DNA of 64,000 bases from assembly GCF_900115105.1 (NCBI RefSeq), contig NZ_FOYP01000001.1, forward strand, positions 195,472-259,471. Reading direction: 5' to 3'. Position numbers and translations under genes: made by a program. Positions 52,509-61,585 of the stretch are shown here, in pieces. Source of the DNA: Yoonia tamlensis (GTDB lineage: Bacteria; Pseudomonadota; Alphaproteobacteria; Rhodobacterales; Rhodobacteraceae). Position 1 is the first letter of the stretch. Each line of letters begins with the position of its first letter. Under the pieces are notes generated by a model. The model did not search any database and was not told where the DNA came from. It worked only from the letters and a program-made list of their open reading frames with translations.

Positions 52509-53048
52509 ATGAAATCTTTCTTGGCGGCATTGGCGATTTTGCCCAGCATTGCGCATGCGGAAACCCAATATTGGGACTATGGCGCGTGGACAGTCATGGT
52601 TGAAACCGTCGATACCGGCGAGGATTTGCGGGTGTTTTGCACGGCTTTCACGGGGGGCGACGGCGCGCCGTCATTGCGCATTGACGTGTCAAACGGCGAC
52701 GCGATGCCGCCTGATTTCTACCCCGCACCCGTGCTGCACGAATCCGCGCCGCGCGGCTATGCGACGATGATGCAAGACGGGGACCGGGTGCTTTTTGAAT
52801 TTGACCGCGAAGGCGTGACAGAAGGATTTGTGCAGGCGTTTCATGATGAAGACGGGATCATGCAGGCCCAAGCCTTTGCGCATACCGCTGATAATCTGTG
52901 GCTTTTGCAAACCATGCGCCACGCGGATCAAATGTGGACCACTCGCGACGGCGAGGTCATCTATGGCGCATCACTGGCCGGGTTTACCGCAGCCTATGGC
53001 AAGATCGCGGAGCAGTGCGGATTTTCGACAGTTGGCGTGATTGAATAA
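52509..53048 (+). CDS. Secreted protein of unknown function
   Basis: A 179-residue exported protein with signal peptide MKSFLAALAILPSIAHA, cut before ETQYWDYG. The mature part is acidic and beta-rich (WTVMVETVDTGEDLRVFCTA), with two Cys that could form a disulfide. The ATG at 52509 is preferred, as GGGG lies about 7 nt upstream; an in-frame ATG 12 bases earlier is possible. It follows hisG by 16 bases, so it may share that transcript. The stop codon lies inside the palindrome at 53044. Confidence 0.75.
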   Translation: MKSFLAALAILPSIAHAETQYWDYGAWTVMVETVDTGEDLRVFCTAFTGGDGAPSLRIDVSNGDAMPPDFYPAPVLHESAPRGYATMMQDGDRVLFEFDREGVTEGFVQAFHDEDGIMQAQAFAHTADNLWLLQTMRHADQMWTTRDGEVIYGASLAGFTAAYGKIAEQCGFSTVGVIE

Positions 53049-53065
53049 ATTTCGCGAAATTTATT
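53044..53065. repeat. Perfect palindrome with core AAATTTCGCGAAATTT, copy 2
   Basis: A 22-nt perfect palindrome (core flanked by AAT and ATT) that includes the TAA stop of the secreted-protein gene. It shares its 16-nt core with 10516-10537. It lies between two converging genes and might end transcription from both sides. Confidence 0.6.
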
Positions 53066-53069
53066 GCGT

Positions 53070-53501
53070 CTAGCGCACACCGATATCGGCCAGCGCTTTG
53101 GACAGTTCCGGCGGCAGGGCGGTTTCGGCTTGTTGCTGCGCGGTCAGATCGGCGGGCGCGTCTTCGGCTGAAAGGTAGCGCCAGCCCTGAAACGCGCGCC
53201 GCGGTGTGGCTGCAACGCGGATCAACCCCGGTTTGCTGACAATCGCACAGCGGCGGATACCGTCATTGCCTATAACTTCGTCCAGCCGCAGGATCGGCTG
53301 GCGGCACTGGATCACGCCCTTGATCACCCAATAGATTGACCCGCCGTTCAGGATTTCGTCACCGCGCTTGGGCCACATGCGGGTGATATGGCGCGGGTAG
53401 CCGTCAGCGGTTTGCGCGTGGCGCGTATCCTGCCAAGCCGCAAGCCCAGCGACATCATCCGTCCCCACGGAAAGCTTTACTATATTTACCCAGTTTTTCA
53501 C
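53070..53501 (-). CDS. DUF1489-family protein
   Basis: A 143-residue soluble protein of a family confined, as far as I recall, to alphaproteobacteria. It begins MKNWVNIVKLSVGTDDVAGL and has RHITRMWPKRGDEILNGGSI followed by YWVIKGVIQCRQPI, the conserved centre, then PRRAFQGWRYL. The role is unknown. The start is GTG at 53501 with AGGGGG upstream. It is divergent from nrdJ, and the 148-bp gap holds both promoters. Confidence 0.85.
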   Translation of the reverse strand: MKNWVNIVKLSVGTDDVAGLAAWQDTRHAQTADGYPRHITRMWPKRGDEILNGGSIYWVIKGVIQCRQPILRLDEVIGNDGIRRCAIVSKPGLIRVAATPRRAFQGWRYLSAEDAPADLTAQQQAETALPPELSKALADIGVR

Positions 53502-53649
53502 CGTGACCCCCTAGATATGGTGGTGTGCCTTCTTTATACGCGGCGATACAAGATTCTAAAAGCAGGTTTGCGACTTTGCTTTTAGCCCGTTCCGACCTAT
53601 GCTTTGCCCCCCGACTTGTCCCCGTTCAGAATCAATCAAGGATCATCCC

Positions 53650-55932
53650 ATGACCGCCTTTGCCGCCCCTATTGCCGCACAAATCTGGGACATGAAATAC
53701 CGGTTCAAACAGGCGGATGGCACCCCGATTGACCGCGATGTGACCGATACCTGGCGCCGTATCGCCAAGGCTTTGGCCGTGGTCGAAAAAGATCCGGCGG
53801 CTTGGGAAGAAAAATTCTATGACGCGCTGTCGGATTTCAAATATCTGCCGGCGGGCCGGATCACGGCAGGCGCGGGTACAGCGCGGTCCGTGACGCTGTT
53901 CAACTGCTTTGTCATGGGCACGGTGCCCGACAATATGGGCGGCATTTTTGATATGCTCAAAGAGGCCGCGCTGACCATGCAGCAGGGCGGCGGCATCGGC
54001 TATGATTTCAGCACTATCCGCCCCAAGGGCGCTGCGGTGCACGGCGTGGCCGCAGATGCATCTGGCCCGCTGTCGTTCATGGATGTCTGGGACGCGATGT
54101 GCCGCACGATCATGTCCGCGGGGTCGCGCCGCGGCGCGATGATGGCAACAATGCGCTGTGACCACCCCGACGTCGGGGACTTCATTACCGCAAAATCAGA
54201 CGCGGCGCGTCTGCGTATGTTCAACATGTCCGTGCTGATTACCGATCCGTTTATGGAGGCCGTCAAGGCAGACGGCCCGTGGGATCTGGTATTTGACGGC
54301 AAGACCTACCGCACCGTGCAAGCCCGCGAACTGTGGGACGCGATCATGCAATCGACCTATGATTACGCCGAACCTGGCGTGATTTTTATCGACCGCATTA
54401 ACCAAATGAACAACCTGAATTATTGCGAAACGATCGCCGCAACGAACCCTTGCGGCGAACAGCCGTTGCCCCCCTATGGGGCCTGTCTGCTGGGGTCGAT
54501 CAATATGGCGCGGCTGGTCAGTGATCCGTTTGGAGATGGCGCTGCGTTGGACGTCGATGCGATGGCGGATCTGGTCGCGACCGCTGTGCGGATGATGGAC
54601 AATGTGGTGGATACATCCCGCTTTCCGCTCGCGGCGCAAGCGCAAGAGGCTGCCGCCAAACGCCGGATCGGGCTGGGCGTGACCGGATTGGCCGATGCAT
54701 TGCTGATGGTCGGGTTGCGCTATGGATCAGAGGAAGCGGCGCGTCAGACAGACCAATGGATGCACGCGATCGCGCGCGCCGCCTATCTGGCCTCGGTGGA
54801 TTTGGCACGCGAAAAGGGCGCGTTCCCGTTGTTCGACGCTGATAAATATCTGGCAAGCGGCGCAATGCAGAACATGGATTCGGATGTTTGTGATGCCATT
54901 CGTCAATATGGCATACGAAATGCGTTGCTGACCTCTATCGCGCCAACCGGCACGATCAGTCTTTACGCGGGCAATGTCAGTTCCGGGATCGAGCCTGTGT
55001 TTGCCTATGCCTATACCCGCAAAGTCCTGCAAAAGGACGGGTCGCGCACCGAGGAAGAGGTCGTCGATTATGCCGTGCAAATGTGGCGCGACCTGAAAGG
55101 CGACGCACCATTGCCGGATTATTTCGTGAATGCGCAGACATTGGCCCCGCTGGACCATGTGCGCATGCAGGCCGCTGCGCAAAAATGGATCGACAGTTCG
55201 ATTTCAAAGACGATCAACTGCCCTGCCGACATCAGCTTTGACGATTTCAAAGAGGTCTATATGGCCGCTTGGGATCAAGGCTGCAAAGGCTGCACGACCT
55301 ACCGCCCCAATGATGTGACCGGATCGGTGCTGTCGGTGTCCGAGGATGTGACCCCGTCCGAGCGCCCCGACCAGATGCGCGATGGCGATAACGGGTCCGA
55401 AGTGATTTATATGTCCGAACCGCTGGACCGCCCGAATGAATTGGAGGGCGCGACCTATAAAATAAAATGGCCGGAATCCGAACATGCGATTTATATCACC
55501 ATCAACGATCTGGTGATCGCGGGCCACCGCCGCCCGTTCGAGGTGTTTATCAACTCAAAAAACATGGAACACTTTGCTTGGACTGTGGCGCTTACCCGCA
55601 TGATTTCGGCCGTGTTCCGGCGCGGTGGTGATGTGTCGTTTGTGGTGGAAGAGCTGAAAGCCGTGTTTGATCCGCGCGGCGGCGCATGGATGCAGGGGAA
55701 ATATGTGCCGTCGATCTTGGCGGCGATTGGCGGGGTGATTGAAAAGCATATGGTCGCTATCGGGTTTCTGGCGGGCGAGGGCATGGGCCTGAAAAGCGAC
55801 CCGCAAGCCGATGTCGTTGCGATGAACGGCAAACCGCGCGGCAAGGCATGCCCGTCTTGCGGGTCTTACGATCTGCGGATGGTCGAAGGCTGCATGACCT
55901 GCGGATCCTGCGGACATTCGAAATGCGGCTGA
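53650..55932 (+). CDS. nrdJ: Ribonucleotide reductase, class II (adenosylcobalamin-dependent)
   Basis: Reduces ribonucleotides to deoxyribonucleotides using adenosylcobalamin to form the thiyl radical. At 760 residues it is the single-chain form without an N-terminal ATP cone. The redox Cys lies in LFNCFVMGTVPDN. NPCGEQPLPPYGACLLGSIN holds the thiyl Cys, the Glu two places on, and the second redox Cys eleven places on. TSIAPTGTISLYAGNVSSG is the substrate loop. The C-terminus has CPSCG and CMTCGSCGHSKCG, a zinc-ribbon-like tail that delivers electrons. AAGGATC precedes the ATG. No cobalamin riboswitch was seen in the short upstream gap. Confidence 0.96.
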   Translation: MTAFAAPIAAQIWDMKYRFKQADGTPIDRDVTDTWRRIAKALAVVEKDPAAWEEKFYDALSDFKYLPAGRITAGAGTARSVTLFNCFVMGTVPDNMGGIFDMLKEAALTMQQGGGIGYDFSTIRPKGAAVHGVAADASGPLSFMDVWDAMCRTIMSAGSRRGAMMATMRCDHPDVGDFITAKSDAARLRMFNMSVLITDPFMEAVKADGPWDLVFDGKTYRTVQARELWDAIMQSTYDYAEPGVIFIDRINQMNNLNYCETIAATNPCGEQPLPPYGACLLGSINMARLVSDPFGDGAALDVDAMADLVATAVRMMDNVVDTSRFPLAAQAQEAAAKRRIGLGVTGLADALLMVGLRYGSEEAARQTDQWMHAIARAAYLASVDLAREKGAFPLFDADKYLASGAMQNMDSDVCDAIRQYGIRNALLTSIAPTGTISLYAGNVSSGIEPVFAYAYTRKVLQKDGSRTEEEVVDYAVQMWRDLKGDAPLPDYFVNAQTLAPLDHVRMQAAAQKWIDSSISKTINCPADISFDDFKEVYMAAWDQGCKGCTTYRPNDVTGSVLSVSEDVTPSERPDQMRDGDNGSEVIYMSEPLDRPNELEGATYKIKWPESEHAIYITINDLVIAGHRRPFEVFINSKNMEHFAWTVALTRMISAVFRRGGDVSFVVEELKAVFDPRGGAWMQGKYVPSILAAIGGVIEKHMVAIGFLAGEGMGLKSDPQADVVAMNGKPRGKACPSCGSYDLRMVEGCMTCGSCGHSKCG

Positions 55933-55951
55933 CCGGTTGAGGAAAGCGGGC

Positions 55952-56566
55952 ATGGCACAAAACGGGCGGTTCACTTTGCCAAGCTGTTTTGCGCAGTCCG
56001 CGCCCTTTACTTCGGCGATCAGGTTTATCGCGGTGGATGTTGAAACGGCCGCCCATGACGTTGCAAGTATCTGTCAGATCGGGCTTGCTGTTGTCGGGTT
56101 TGACGGCGCGATTGCGACCTTTAGTGCCTATATTGATCCGCGCGTGCCCTTTGCGGCGGGCAATACCCGATTGCACGGGATTGACGCTGCGACTGTCAGC
56201 GGGGCCCCTGACTTTGCCGATGTGCTGCCTGATTTGCGCGCCATTCTGGAGGCGCATCCGCTGGTGCAGCACAGCCGGTTTGACGAAAAGGCATTTGATG
56301 CCGCCTGCGCCCTTGCAGGGCTGCCGGTTCTGAAATCACATTGGGTCGATAGCGTGGCCATCGCGCGCAAGGCATGGCCGGAATTTAGGGGCAATGGCGG
56401 GCACGGTCTGGGGCATCTCAAGCAGGCGCTCGGGCTGCAATTTCGCCACCATGACGCAGGCGAAGACGCGCGTGCGGCGGCGCAGGTGGTTCTGAAAGCC
56501 GAGGCCGTATTCGGCCGCAAGATCGAGAACCTGAATGCGACACGGCAGCTTTCGTTTGTGTTTTAA
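55952..56566 (+). CDS. DEDDh-family 3'-5' exonuclease (DnaQ-like)
   Basis: A 204-residue exonuclease. ExoI is FIAVDVETAAHD with the first Asp/Glu pair, ExoII is in LVQHSRFDEKAFD with the second Asp, and ExoIII is FRHHDAGEDARAAAQVV with the His and last Asp. The order and spacing fit the epsilon/RNase T group. DNA or RNA as substrate cannot be told from sequence. The start at 55952 follows GAGGAAAG; a TTG 15 bases upstream is an alternative. It lies 19 bases after nrdJ, probably on the same transcript. The end overlaps the convergent gene by 4 bases. Confidence 0.9.
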   Translation: MAQNGRFTLPSCFAQSAPFTSAIRFIAVDVETAAHDVASICQIGLAVVGFDGAIATFSAYIDPRVPFAAGNTRLHGIDAATVSGAPDFADVLPDLRAILEAHPLVQHSRFDEKAFDAACALAGLPVLKSHWVDSVAIARKAWPEFRGNGGHGLGHLKQALGLQFRHHDAGEDARAAAQVVLKAEAVFGRKIENLNATRQLSFVF

Positions 56567-58074
56567 GGGGCTGCGTTGACCGTGATGCTTTGGTTTGCGC
56601 TGAAGGTTTCCCATGGTCCGATAGTCCCATCTGGCCAGACGACGCGGATATCGGCGGTCTCATGTGCGCCAACCCCGAAATGCAGCGGCACAAGGCTGCC
56701 GCTGGCATGCCCGCCGCCGATTGTGCGTTCAATCGTTTGCGTCCCCTCGGCCGTGCGCAGTTCCACAATCGCGCCGATTGCATAGATGTTACTGCCGGTT
56801 TGGCGCGGATCAATGCGCAGCCAGTTGCCGGTGTCTGTGCTGGTGTTTTGCCAAATCTCGAGCGGGGCGCGGCGGTTGACCACGATGATATCAAGCAACC
56901 CATCAGCATTCAGATCGGCCAGCGCGGCACCGCGCGCGCGATGGGTCGTGCCGATGCCTGAAGGTCCGGCGGATTCGGAAAATGTCCCATCCGCGTTTTG
57001 CATCAACAGGTTATTAGGGTCCAGCATCGCAAGGCCGGGCATCTGGTCTACATTGCCTTTGGCGATAAAAAGATCAGCGCGCCCGTCATTGTTGATATCG
57101 CCGAATTCGGCGTGCCAGCCGGTTGATGGCCGCCCGTCATCACCGGTAAAGGGGCGCTGCGCATAGGTGCCTGTCGCATAGGGAACCGCCGCAAATTGAT
57201 GTCCGTCATTGGTCATCAAAATCTGATCGCCCATTGACGTCAGCATCACATCGGGCAGCCCGTCGCCGGTAATATCGCGGCTGGCGATCCCCATGCCCCA
57301 GATTTTTTGTTCGGCCCAGCCATCCGATGCGTCCAGCGCGCGCAGCGGATCAAGCGCCCACATTTGCTCGGAGCCGTCACGCAGATAATATTGCCGGTCA
57401 TTGGAAATGCGCAGCATCGGGGTCCCGCTACGCTGCCAGTCGGAAAACAGCATCGACAGCGGGCAATAGGCGGGGTCAAGTGCTACAGGCGCGCCATAGC
57501 TGTCCCCGTCGGGGCGCAGCAGCCAGTTGGTATCACAGGTGCCAAACGGCCCGTTGGGGTCTGTGGTGTCGACGTAGTTCCCGATAGCGAGCGTCGGGCG
57601 GGTCTGCCCTGCTTCCCAAGTGGCCGAAAAGGCGGTTGTCCAGCGGTCGTCGGCGGGGATGTTCATTTGCGCAGTCGCATCGGTGAACCGGCAATCGCCC
57701 TGCCCAAGCAGCAGCGTATTTGGCCCATTGTGCAGGACCATCAAATCGATCACTGCGTCATTGTTGATGTCGATCGGGTAGGCGCCGGTGACGCCAAGCA
57801 GTGGCGCGATCTGGCCATCGTCAAATCGGACGTCAGCACCCGAGGCGTTGATCAACAGCCGCGCGGGGTTTGCGCCACCCGCGACAAACGCCTCGGGAAG
57901 CGAATCACCGTTGCAGTCAAAAACAGCCACGCCGCCACCGACAAAATGATCCCAGCCGCCAGCGTATTCATGGGGCGCGACCCCCGCCTGCGCACGGTCC
58001 GAAAACTGCGGCGGCGTCTGCGCGGCAGCGCCCGAAGCGGCCAACGTTAACGTTATAGTGATCTTTGAAAACAT
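56563..58074 (-). CDS. Secreted FG-GAP / ASPIC-UnbV protein (CRTAC1-like)
   Basis: A 503-residue exported protein. The start at 58074 gives the signal peptide MFSKITITLTLAASGAAAQ; a longer start at 58170 exists. The mature protein is a beta-propeller of FG-GAP/VCBS repeats with calcium-type Asp loops: VFDCNGDSLPEAFV, PIDINNDAVIDLMV, SRDITGDGLPDVML, FGDINNDGRADLFI and ADLNADGLLDIIVV. The C-terminus is an ASPIC/UnbV domain, with TIGGGHASGSLVPLHFGVGA and VVWPDGTI. This combination is known from animal CRTAC1 and bacterial homologues; its role in bacteria is unclear, perhaps adhesion or surface glycan binding. Confidence 0.87.
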   Translation of the reverse strand: MFSKITITLTLAASGAAAQTPPQFSDRAQAGVAPHEYAGGWDHFVGGGVAVFDCNGDSLPEAFVAGGANPARLLINASGADVRFDDGQIAPLLGVTGAYPIDINNDAVIDLMVLHNGPNTLLLGQGDCRFTDATAQMNIPADDRWTTAFSATWEAGQTRPTLAIGNYVDTTDPNGPFGTCDTNWLLRPDGDSYGAPVALDPAYCPLSMLFSDWQRSGTPMLRISNDRQYYLRDGSEQMWALDPLRALDASDGWAEQKIWGMGIASRDITGDGLPDVMLTSMGDQILMTNDGHQFAAVPYATGTYAQRPFTGDDGRPSTGWHAEFGDINNDGRADLFIAKGNVDQMPGLAMLDPNNLLMQNADGTFSESAGPSGIGTTHRARGAALADLNADGLLDIIVVNRRAPLEIWQNTSTDTGNWLRIDPRQTGSNIYAIGAIVELRTAEGTQTIERTIGGGHASGSLVPLHFGVGAHETADIRVVWPDGTIGPWETFSANQSITVNAAP

Positions 58075-58279
58075 TGATAGATTTCGGGGCGAGCGTCCAA
58101 AAAATTGCGATCTGGCAGGGGCAAAATCTGCCGTCCATGCTGGTGTAAAACGATTGAATAAATTGTTCATGAACTGCCTGTCTGTTTGGCGAAAACCCGG
58201 GGAAATTATCGGACCATGCCGAAAACCCGCCAGATTAGTTAAGTAATTTTTCTTAATGTTTACAACGGCATTATTCAGT

Positions 58280-58308
58280 TTGACACGAATGTTAGCGCTA
58301 CCTATAAG
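58280..58308 (+). promoter_or_regulatory. Sigma70-type promoter with LacI-type operator in the spacer, for xylF
   Basis: TTGACA (58280-58285) and TATAAG (58303-58308) are 17 bp apart. The spacer contains TGTTAGCGCTACC (58290-58302), a near-palindrome around AGCGCT that resembles LacI-family operators. A repressor bound there would block RNA polymerase directly. The xylF start is 44 bp downstream. Confidence 0.75.
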
Positions 58309-58351
58309 TTACGGTGCGGCCGAGAGAGCCGCATTTCTGGGAGGAAATACG

Positions 58352-59380
58352 ATGAAGATGAAACTACTTATCGCTGCTGCGGCGGCTGCAACTTTGCCTG
58401 CGTCAATGTCATTTGCTGACACGCTGACTATCGGTGTGAGCTGGTCCAACTTTCAAGAAGAACGCTGGAAGACAGACGAAGCGGCAATCAAAGCGGCGCT
58501 TGAAGCGGCTGGTGCGGAATATGTATCTGCGGACGCGCAATCATCTGCGGCAAAGCAGCTGACAGACATCGAAAACCTGATTGCGCAGGGCGTTGATGCG
58601 CTGATTGTTCTGGGTCAGGACACGCAGGCGGTTATCCCCGCCGTGCAGGCCGCTGTGGATGAAGATATCCCTGTTGTGGCTTACGACCGTCTGATCGAAG
58701 ATGACCGCGCGTTCTATCTGACATTCGACAACGTCGAAGTGGGTCGCCTTCAGGCTGCTGCTGTTCTGGCGGCACAGCCAACAGGTAACTACGTGATGAT
58801 CAAAGGGTCACCAACCGATCCAAACGCGGACTTCTTGCGTGGCGGTCAGCAAGAAGTGCTGCAAGCTGCAATCGATTCCGGCGCGATCACCATTGTGGGC
58901 GAAGCCTACACCGACGGTTGGCAGCCTGCGAACGCACAGCGCAACATGGAGCAAATCCTGACCGAGCAAGGCAACAACGTTGATGCGGTTGTGGCGTCTA
59001 ACGACGGCACCGCCGGTGGTGTTGTTGCTGCGCTGACCGCACAAGGCATGCAAGGCATTCCTGTGTCCGGCCAAGACGGTGACCACGCGGCCCTGAACCG
59101 CGTTGCTGCGGGTACACAGACCGTGTCTGTCTGGAAAGACGCGCGCGAGCTGGGTAAAGCGGCGGGTGAAATTGCTGTTGCGCTGGCTGGCGGCACTGCC
59201 CCTGCGGATGTTGCGAACGCTGTTTCATTCACCACGCCTGGTGGTAACGTGATGAACGCTGTCTTCCTGGCCCCTGTGCCTGTGACTGCTGAAAACCTGT
59301 CTGCTGTTGTTGATGCTGGCTGGATCACACAAGAAGCACTGTGCCAAGGCGTCGAAAACGGCCCAGCACCTTGTAACTAA
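58352..59380 (+). CDS. xylF: D-xylose ABC importer, periplasmic binding protein
   Basis: A 342-residue sugar-binding protein. Signal peptide [20 protein letters not shown] with cleavage after SFA. The mature start [20 protein letters not shown] is very like Xyl[46 protein letters not shown] and [20 protein letters not shown] (each a family stretch) line the sugar pocket. GGGAGG precedes the ATG. It is the first gene of xylFHG, with a stem-loop after it that probably stabilises its mRNA and lowers expression of the membrane genes. Confidence 0.94.
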   Translation: MKMKLLIAAAAAATLPASMSFADTLTIGVSWSNFQEERWKTDEAAIKAALEAAGAEYVSADAQSSAAKQLTDIENLIAQGVDALIVLGQDTQAVIPAVQAAVDEDIPVVAYDRLIEDDRAFYLTFDNVEVGRLQAAAVLAAQPTGNYVMIKGSPTDPNADFLRGGQQEVLQAAIDSGAITIVGEAYTDGWQPANAQRNMEQILTEQGNNVDAVVASNDGTAGGVVAALTAQGMQGIPVSGQDGDHAALNRVAAGTQTVSVWKDARELGKAAGEIAVALAGGTAPADVANAVSFTTPGGNVMNAVFLAPVPVTAENLSAVVDAGWITQEALCQGVENGPAPCN

Positions 59381-59405
59381 TTGCAGTGAAACTGTGAACT
59401 AAACG

Positions 59406-59435
59406 CGCCGCCCTGATGGATCCATCGGGGCGGCG
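59406..59435 (+). terminator. Intercistronic hairpin between xylF and xylH
   Basis: CGCCGCCCTGATGG pairs with CCATCGGGGCGGCG around a central AT (one G-T pair). No T tract follows, so it is more likely an mRNA-stabilising or attenuating hairpin after the binding-protein gene than a full terminator. Confidence 0.65.
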
Positions 59436-59472
59436 TATTCACTACAGCAACTCTGATATACCGGGACAGCAC

Positions 59473-60777
59473 ATGACTGACAGTACCGAACCCACTGGAT
59501 CGACCCCGACCCAGTCGCCCCGCAACTTTATCCAAAGCCTTGAACTTGATACGCGCCTTCTTGGGATGATCGGCGCCTTCATCGTAATCGCCATCGGCTT
59601 TAGCATCGCGACGGGGGGCACGTTTTTAACCCCGCGCAACATCTTTAACGTCACCATTCAAACCGTATCGGTTGCCATCATGGCGACAGGCATGGTGTTT
59701 GTTATTGTGACCCGCAACATCGACCTGTCGGTTGGTGCGCTGCTGGCGATTTCATCTGCCGTGATCGCAATGGTGCAGGCCCGCTGGCTGCCCGGCTATT
59801 TCGGGCTCGAATATGGCTCTGTCTGGATCGCGCCATTGGCCATTCTGTCGGGTCTTCTGGTCAGCACGTTGATCGGCGCGTTTAACGGCTGGCTGATCGG
59901 CTATCAGATGATCCCTGCGTTTATCGTCACATTGGGCGGGTTTCTGGTCTGGCGTTATGCCGGCTGGTATCTGACCGACGGGCAGACGATTGCGCCGCTG
60001 GATAGCACATTTATCCTTCTTGGCGGGGCCGAAGGCACATTGGGCGAATTCTGGAGCTGGGTCGTGGGCGGTCTCGCCTCAATCTTTGCTGTCTGGAGCG
60101 TCTATAACGCCCGCAAGAACCGCGTGTCGCACGGGTTCCCGACCAAACCGATGTGGGCCGAATACACCATCGGCGGCATCTTTGTGGTTGCGATCATGGG
60201 TTTTGTGGCCACGCTGAACGCCTATGATATCCCCAAAGGCAAATTGCGCCGCATGTTCGAAGCCCGCGGCGAGGTCATGCCCGACGGGTTCACCCAAGGG
60301 CACGGTTTGCCGATCTCGGTTCTGATCCTGATTGCAGTGGCGGTTGTGATGACCGTGGTCGCACGCAAGACGCGCCTTGGCCGCTATATTTTTGCAACCG
60401 GCGGCAATCCTGATGCAGCAGAATTGTCCGGCATTAACACCCGGCTTTTGACCGTAAAGGTCTTTGCGATCATGGGGTTCTTGTGTGGCCTGTCCGCGAT
60501 CGTGGCACAGGCACGTTTGCAGGCGCATACGACCGATATCGGGACGCTGGACGAGCTGCGCGTGATTGCGGCGGCTGTTATCGGTGGTACGGCGCTCGCG
60601 GGTGGTGCAGGCACGATTTACGGGGCCATCTTGGGCGCGTTGATCATGCAATCGCTGACATCCGGCATGGGGATGGTCGGCGTTGATAGCCCGCTGCAAA
60701 ACATCGTTGTTGGCGGCGTGCTGGTCTTTGCCGTCTGGGTCGACATTGTGTACCGTCGCAAAACAGGAGACGTATAA
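59473..60777 (+). CDS. xylH: D-xylose ABC importer, permease
   Basis: A 434-residue inner-membrane permease of the BPD_transp_2 (RbsC/XylH) family with ten or more helices. Family marks are VIVTRNIDLSVGALLAISSA near the N-terminus, IPAFIVTLGGFLVWRYAGWY, and the coupling part NPDAAELSGINTRLLTVKVF. XylH proteins are longer than RbsC because of an extra central region, present here at about residues 190-290. The ATG at 59473 is chosen by the following hydrophilic N-terminus of family length; a codon 57 bases upstream lies in the hairpin region. The stop overlaps xylG by one base. Confidence 0.93.
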   Translation: MTDSTEPTGSTPTQSPRNFIQSLELDTRLLGMIGAFIVIAIGFSIATGGTFLTPRNIFNVTIQTVSVAIMATGMVFVIVTRNIDLSVGALLAISSAVIAMVQARWLPGYFGLEYGSVWIAPLAILSGLLVSTLIGAFNGWLIGYQMIPAFIVTLGGFLVWRYAGWYLTDGQTIAPLDSTFILLGGAEGTLGEFWSWVVGGLASIFAVWSVYNARKNRVSHGFPTKPMWAEYTIGGIFVVAIMGFVATLNAYDIPKGKLRRMFEARGEVMPDGFTQGHGLPISVLILIAVAVVMTVVARKTRLGRYIFATGGNPDAAELSGINTRLLTVKVFAIMGFLCGLSAIVAQARLQAHTTDIGTLDELRVIAAAVIGGTALAGGAGTIYGAILGALIMQSLTSGMGMVGVDSPLQNIVVGGVLVFAVWVDIVYRRKTGDV

Positions 60778-61529
60778 TGACTACGCCACTTCTTGAAATG
60801 AAGAACATCTCGATCCGTTTTGGCGGTATCAAGGCGGTTGATAATGTATCCATCAGCCTGATGCCGGGCGAAGTTGTAGGCCTTTTGGGTCACAACGGCG
60901 CGGGTAAATCGACATTGATCAAGATCCTTGCCGGTGCATACAAGGCCGATGAGGGCGAGATTTTTGTCGATGGCAAAAAGGTTGAAATCAACAACCCGCG
61001 TGACGCACGTGCGCAAAATATCGAGACGATTTACCAGACGCTTGCGCTGGCAGATAACCTTGATGCGGCGTCAAACCTGTTCTTGGGGCGCGAACTGACA
61101 ACCCCGTTCGGTCTGGTCGATGATGCAAAGATGGAGGCTGAATCGCGCAAGATCATGGCGCGCCTCAACCCCAACTTTAACCGCTTTTCCGAACCCGTCC
61201 GGTCGCTGTCGGGTGGTCAACGCCAGTCGGTCGCGATTGCCCGTGCCGTGTATTTTAATGCACGCATCCTGATCATGGATGAACCCACGGCGGCGCTTGG
61301 TGTACATGAAACCGCGATGGTCGCGGATTTGATTAAGGAGCTGAAGTCCCAAGGTTTGGGCATTTTCCTGATCAGCCACGACACCCGCGAAATGATGGAA
61401 CTGTGTGACCGTGTGTCGGTGATGAAGAACGGTCAGATGATCGGGAACGAGCGCGTCGAGGACGTGACCGAAGACGATATTCTGTCGATGATCATCATGG
61501 GCAAGAACCCAAAACGCGACGCGGCTTAA
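60777..61529 (+). CDS. xylG: D-xylose ABC importer, ATPase
   Basis: A 250-residue single-module ATPase. Walker A is [16 protein letters not shown], the signature [15 protein letters not shown], Walker [13 protein letters not shown], and the switch His lies in [10 protein letters not shown]. Classical XylG of Escherichia coli has two fused modules; the one-module form, acting as a homodimer, is common in alphaproteobacteria and is what I see here. The ATG overlaps the xylH stop (TAATG). A terminator follows at 61553. No xylose isomerase or dehydrogenase gene is present in the window. Confidence 0.93.
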   Translation: MTTPLLEMKNISIRFGGIKAVDNVSISLMPGEVVGLLGHNGAGKSTLIKILAGAYKADEGEIFVDGKKVEINNPRDARAQNIETIYQTLALADNLDAASNLFLGRELTTPFGLVDDAKMEAESRKIMARLNPNFNRFSEPVRSLSGGQRQSVAIARAVYFNARILIMDEPTAALGVHETAMVADLIKELKSQGLGIFLISHDTREMMELCDRVSVMKNGQMIGNERVEDVTEDDILSMIIMGKNPKRDAA

Positions 61530-61552
61530 GCCCGCTGCGATCTGCATGATTG

Positions 61553-61579
61553 GGGCGGCAGGGTCATACCTTGCCGCCC
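61553..61579. terminator. Terminator shared by xylG and glpK
   Basis: GGGCGGCAGGGT pairs with ACCTTGCCGCCC (12 bp, one G-T pair) around CAT, followed by TATTTCTT. It lies in the gap between converging operons and may serve both. Confidence 0.75.
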
Positions 61580-61585
61580 TATTTC

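Noticed and set aside
53502..53649. Cobalamin riboswitch or NrdR box upstream of nrdJ
   Set aside because: The gap is too short for a cobalamin riboswitch and no GCCACTG B12 box was seen. ACTATATTTAC is only partly like an NrdR box. An imperfect hairpin at 53556-53585 (CTAAAAGCA/TGCTTTTAG) has no known match.
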